This document shows, piece by piece, positions 5,476-6,291 of a stretch of DNA of 6,291 nucleotides (the stretch's first letter is position 1; each line of letters begins with the position of its first letter). The notes beneath the pieces are model-generated. The model was not told where the DNA came from. It did no database searches and saw nothing but the letters and a program-made list of their open reading frames with translations. Source of the stretch: CAG-791 sp003447895 (lineage in GTDB: Bacteria; Bacillota; Clostridia; Lachnospirales; Lachnospiraceae); the NCBI GenBank assembly GCA_946620035.1, contig CAMOMX010000120.1, positions 1-6,291 of the forward strand, read 5' to 3'. A program made the translations under genes and the position numbers.

Positions 5476-5484
5476 CCCTCCTTT
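5476..5484 (-). promoter_or_regulatory. Ribosome binding site deciding the rpoA GTG start
   Basis: AAAGGAGGG (5484-5476) precedes GTG at 5468, with 8 nt between AGGAGG and the start codon. No comparable site precedes the in-frame ATG at 5495 or TTG at 5501. Automatic callers that prefer ATG or the longest frame would extend the protein wrongly. Confidence 0.85.
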
Positions 5485-5518
5485 GCGCCACTCATCGTCA
5501 ACTGAATAGTTTGAGAAA

Positions 5519-5547
5519 CCTGCCTGCGCGCGGGCGCGCAGGGCAGG
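5519..5547 (-). promoter_or_regulatory. Very stable GC hairpin between rpsD and rpoA
   Basis: On the minus strand the arm 5547-5534 (CCTGCCCTGCGCGC) pairs with 5531-5519 (GCGCGCAGGCAGG), leaving one bulged C and a minimal loop. That is about 12 pairs, nearly all G-C, starting 13 nt after the rpsD stop. The following bases are TTTCTCAA, too poor in U for an efficient terminator. It may be an attenuator, a transcript-stability or RNase III processing element, or a roadblock between the two cistrons. Confidence 0.6.
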
Positions 5548-5560
5548 CGTATTCACTTAA

Positions 5561-6154
5561 TTATTTGGAATACAACTCGACGATAAGCATTTCGTCAACA
5601 GGGACATCGATCTGATCCCTGTGAGGAAGTGCACTTACAGTACCTTTAAGGGCTTCCTTGTCAACGCTGATCCATTCAGGAGTCAGTCTTGCGCCTGTCA
5701 CTTCCATGATATCCTTGAAGCGCTGGATGGACTTGGAGCTCTCCTTCACCTCTACGACATCCCCTGCCTTTACAAGGTAGGAAGGAAGGTTGACGCATTT
5801 GCCGTTCACGAAGATGTGCTTGTGTCCGACAACCTGTCTTGCCTCACGTCTGGTTCTTGCAAAACCCATACGGAAGACAACATTGTCAAGACGGCTCTCA
5901 AGCATGGTCATGAGGTTCTCACCGGTCATGCCCTTCATCTTATCAGCCTTCTCATAGTAATTTCTGAAAGGCTTCTCAAGAACGCCATAGATGAATTTGG
6001 CCTTCTGCTTCTCGCGAAGCTGAAGTCCGTACTCACTCATCTTACGGCTTCTGCGGGTCAGAGTTCTCTTGGACTTCTTGTCATATCCAAGGAAAGTGGG
6101 GTCCAGATCAAGAGATCTGCATCTTTTCAGTACTGGTGTCTTGTCTACTGCCAT
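5561..6154 (-). CDS. rpsD: 30S ribosomal protein S4
   Basis: S4 binds 16S rRNA early in 30S assembly, helps form the decoding-site region and in several bacteria represses its own operon. The 197-residue product has the normal length and layout. The N-terminal part holds LKRCRSLDLDP (9-19) and KMSEYGLQLREKQKAKFIYG (38-57). The S4 RNA-binding domain follows: ESRLDNVVFRMGFARTRREARQ, then GHKHIFVNGKCVNLPSYLVKAGDVVEV. The C-terminus is VDEMLIVELYSK. Only one cysteine lies in the N-terminal region, so this is a form without the four-Cys zinc site. The ATG at 6154 has AAAGGAG ending 5 nt upstream. Placement directly ahead of rpoA is the clostridial arrangement, unlike Bacillus where rpsD stands alone. 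The gene upstream, outside the window, should be rpsK. Assignment is firm. Confidence 0.97.
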   Translation of the reverse strand: MAVDKTPVLKRCRSLDLDPTFLGYDKKSKRTLTRRSRKMSEYGLQLREKQKAKFIYGVLEKPFRNYYEKADKMKGMTGENLMTMLESRLDNVVFRMGFARTRREARQVVGHKHIFVNGKCVNLPSYLVKAGDVVEVKESSKSIQRFKDIMEVTGARLTPEWISVDKEALKGTVSALPHRDQIDVPVDEMLIVELYSK

Positions 6155-6266
6155 GATGGCTCCTTTCTTCTGTCACGGATGTACCGTGATTGTTGTTTAC
6201 AACACGCTTCCGCGTGCCTTCTTCCAAGTATTGTTCTTATATGCCAAGCGGCTGTAAACCGCCTTG
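6155..6266 (-). promoter_or_regulatory. Hairpin-rich leader before rpsD
   Basis: Three stems precede the rpsD ribosome binding site on the minus strand. CAAGGCGG (6266-6259) pairs with CCGCTTG (6251-6245) with one bulge. CACGC (6216-6212) pairs with GCGTG (6207-6203) around a GGAA tetraloop, extendable by a G-U pair. TCACGG (6189-6184) pairs with CCGTGA (6178-6173) around a 5-nt loop. An inverted repeat TGTTGT-AA-ACAACA (6204-6191) overlaps the second stem and offers an alternative fold. In a spacer before the gene for an autoregulatory protein this could be an S4 binding site, but that is inference. Confidence 0.4.
6230..6258 (-). promoter_or_regulatory. Possible weak internal promoter for rpsD-rpoA-rplQ
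   Basis: TTTACA (6258-6253, five of six consensus) and AACAAT (6235-6230, four of six) are 17 bp apart. The -35 box falls in the loop of the first leader hairpin. A start near 6223 would give a leader carrying the other two stems. A match of this quality can occur by chance, and the upstream operon promoter probably supplies most transcription. Confidence 0.25.
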
Positions 6267-6291
6267 CTTTCGAAAATAACAGTTAATTCCG

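Noticed and set aside
5519..5547. Calling the rpsD-rpoA hairpin an intrinsic terminator
   Set aside because: The bases after the stem are TTTCTCAA, lacking a usable U-tract, and rpoA must be expressed downstream.
4800..5615. Plus-strand open frame of 271 codons opposite rpoA
   Set aside because: It lies over highly conserved rpoA and extends into the rpsD end; no ribosome binding site or recognisable domain.
6280..6291. C-terminal codons of rpsK at the right edge
   Set aside because: The last bases can be read as CGG AAT TAA, but a tail this short cannot be told from chance and does not match the S11 ending I expect.

Overview
The window reads almost entirely on the minus strand and is the 3' end of a ribosomal-protein (alpha operon type) cluster running into an energy-coupling-factor (ECF) vitamin transporter module and a tRNA pseudouridine synthase. 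In transcription order (right to left) it holds rpsD (S4), rpoA (RNA polymerase alpha), rplQ (L17), ecfA1, ecfA2, ecfT and truA. At the left edge there is a perfect consensus sigma-A type promoter and a folded leader for the next gene, which lies outside the window and is probably rplM (L13).

This order, a Bacillus-like RpoA, a zinc-ligand-poor S4 and an L17 with a long internal insertion point to a Firmicute of class Clostridia, most likely Lachnospiraceae or a near relative. That placement comes from remembered family features, not a search. Base composition is uneven: the ribosomal genes are moderate in GC, while truA and parts of the ecf genes are distinctly GC-rich.

Layout. 6155-6291: a hairpin-rich leader upstream of rpsD, with a possible weak promoter. 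5561-6154: rpsD. 5469-5560: a spacer with a very stable GC hairpin. 4503-5468: rpoA, with a GTG start placed by its ribosome binding site. 4299-4502: a spacer with 15-nt repeats, a 51-codon open frame continuing rpoA past its stop, and a hairpin before the rplQ ribosome binding site. 3762-4298: rplQ. 3700-3731: an intrinsic terminator that ends the ribosomal unit. 1119-3661: ecfA1-ecfA2-ecfT with overlapping ends, so translationally coupled. 119-1039: truA, 79 nt further on. 1-113: promoter and leader of the next transcript.

The genes work in three groups: translation and transcription core (S4, alpha, L17), the shared ATPase-plus-T-component engine of group II ECF importers whose substrate-binding S-components lie elsewhere, and tRNA anticodon-arm modification. 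I see no mobile element, CRISPR array, tRNA, rRNA or evident new system. The points of interest are regulatory architecture, start-site choice and three short tandem duplications whose lengths are multiples of 3.
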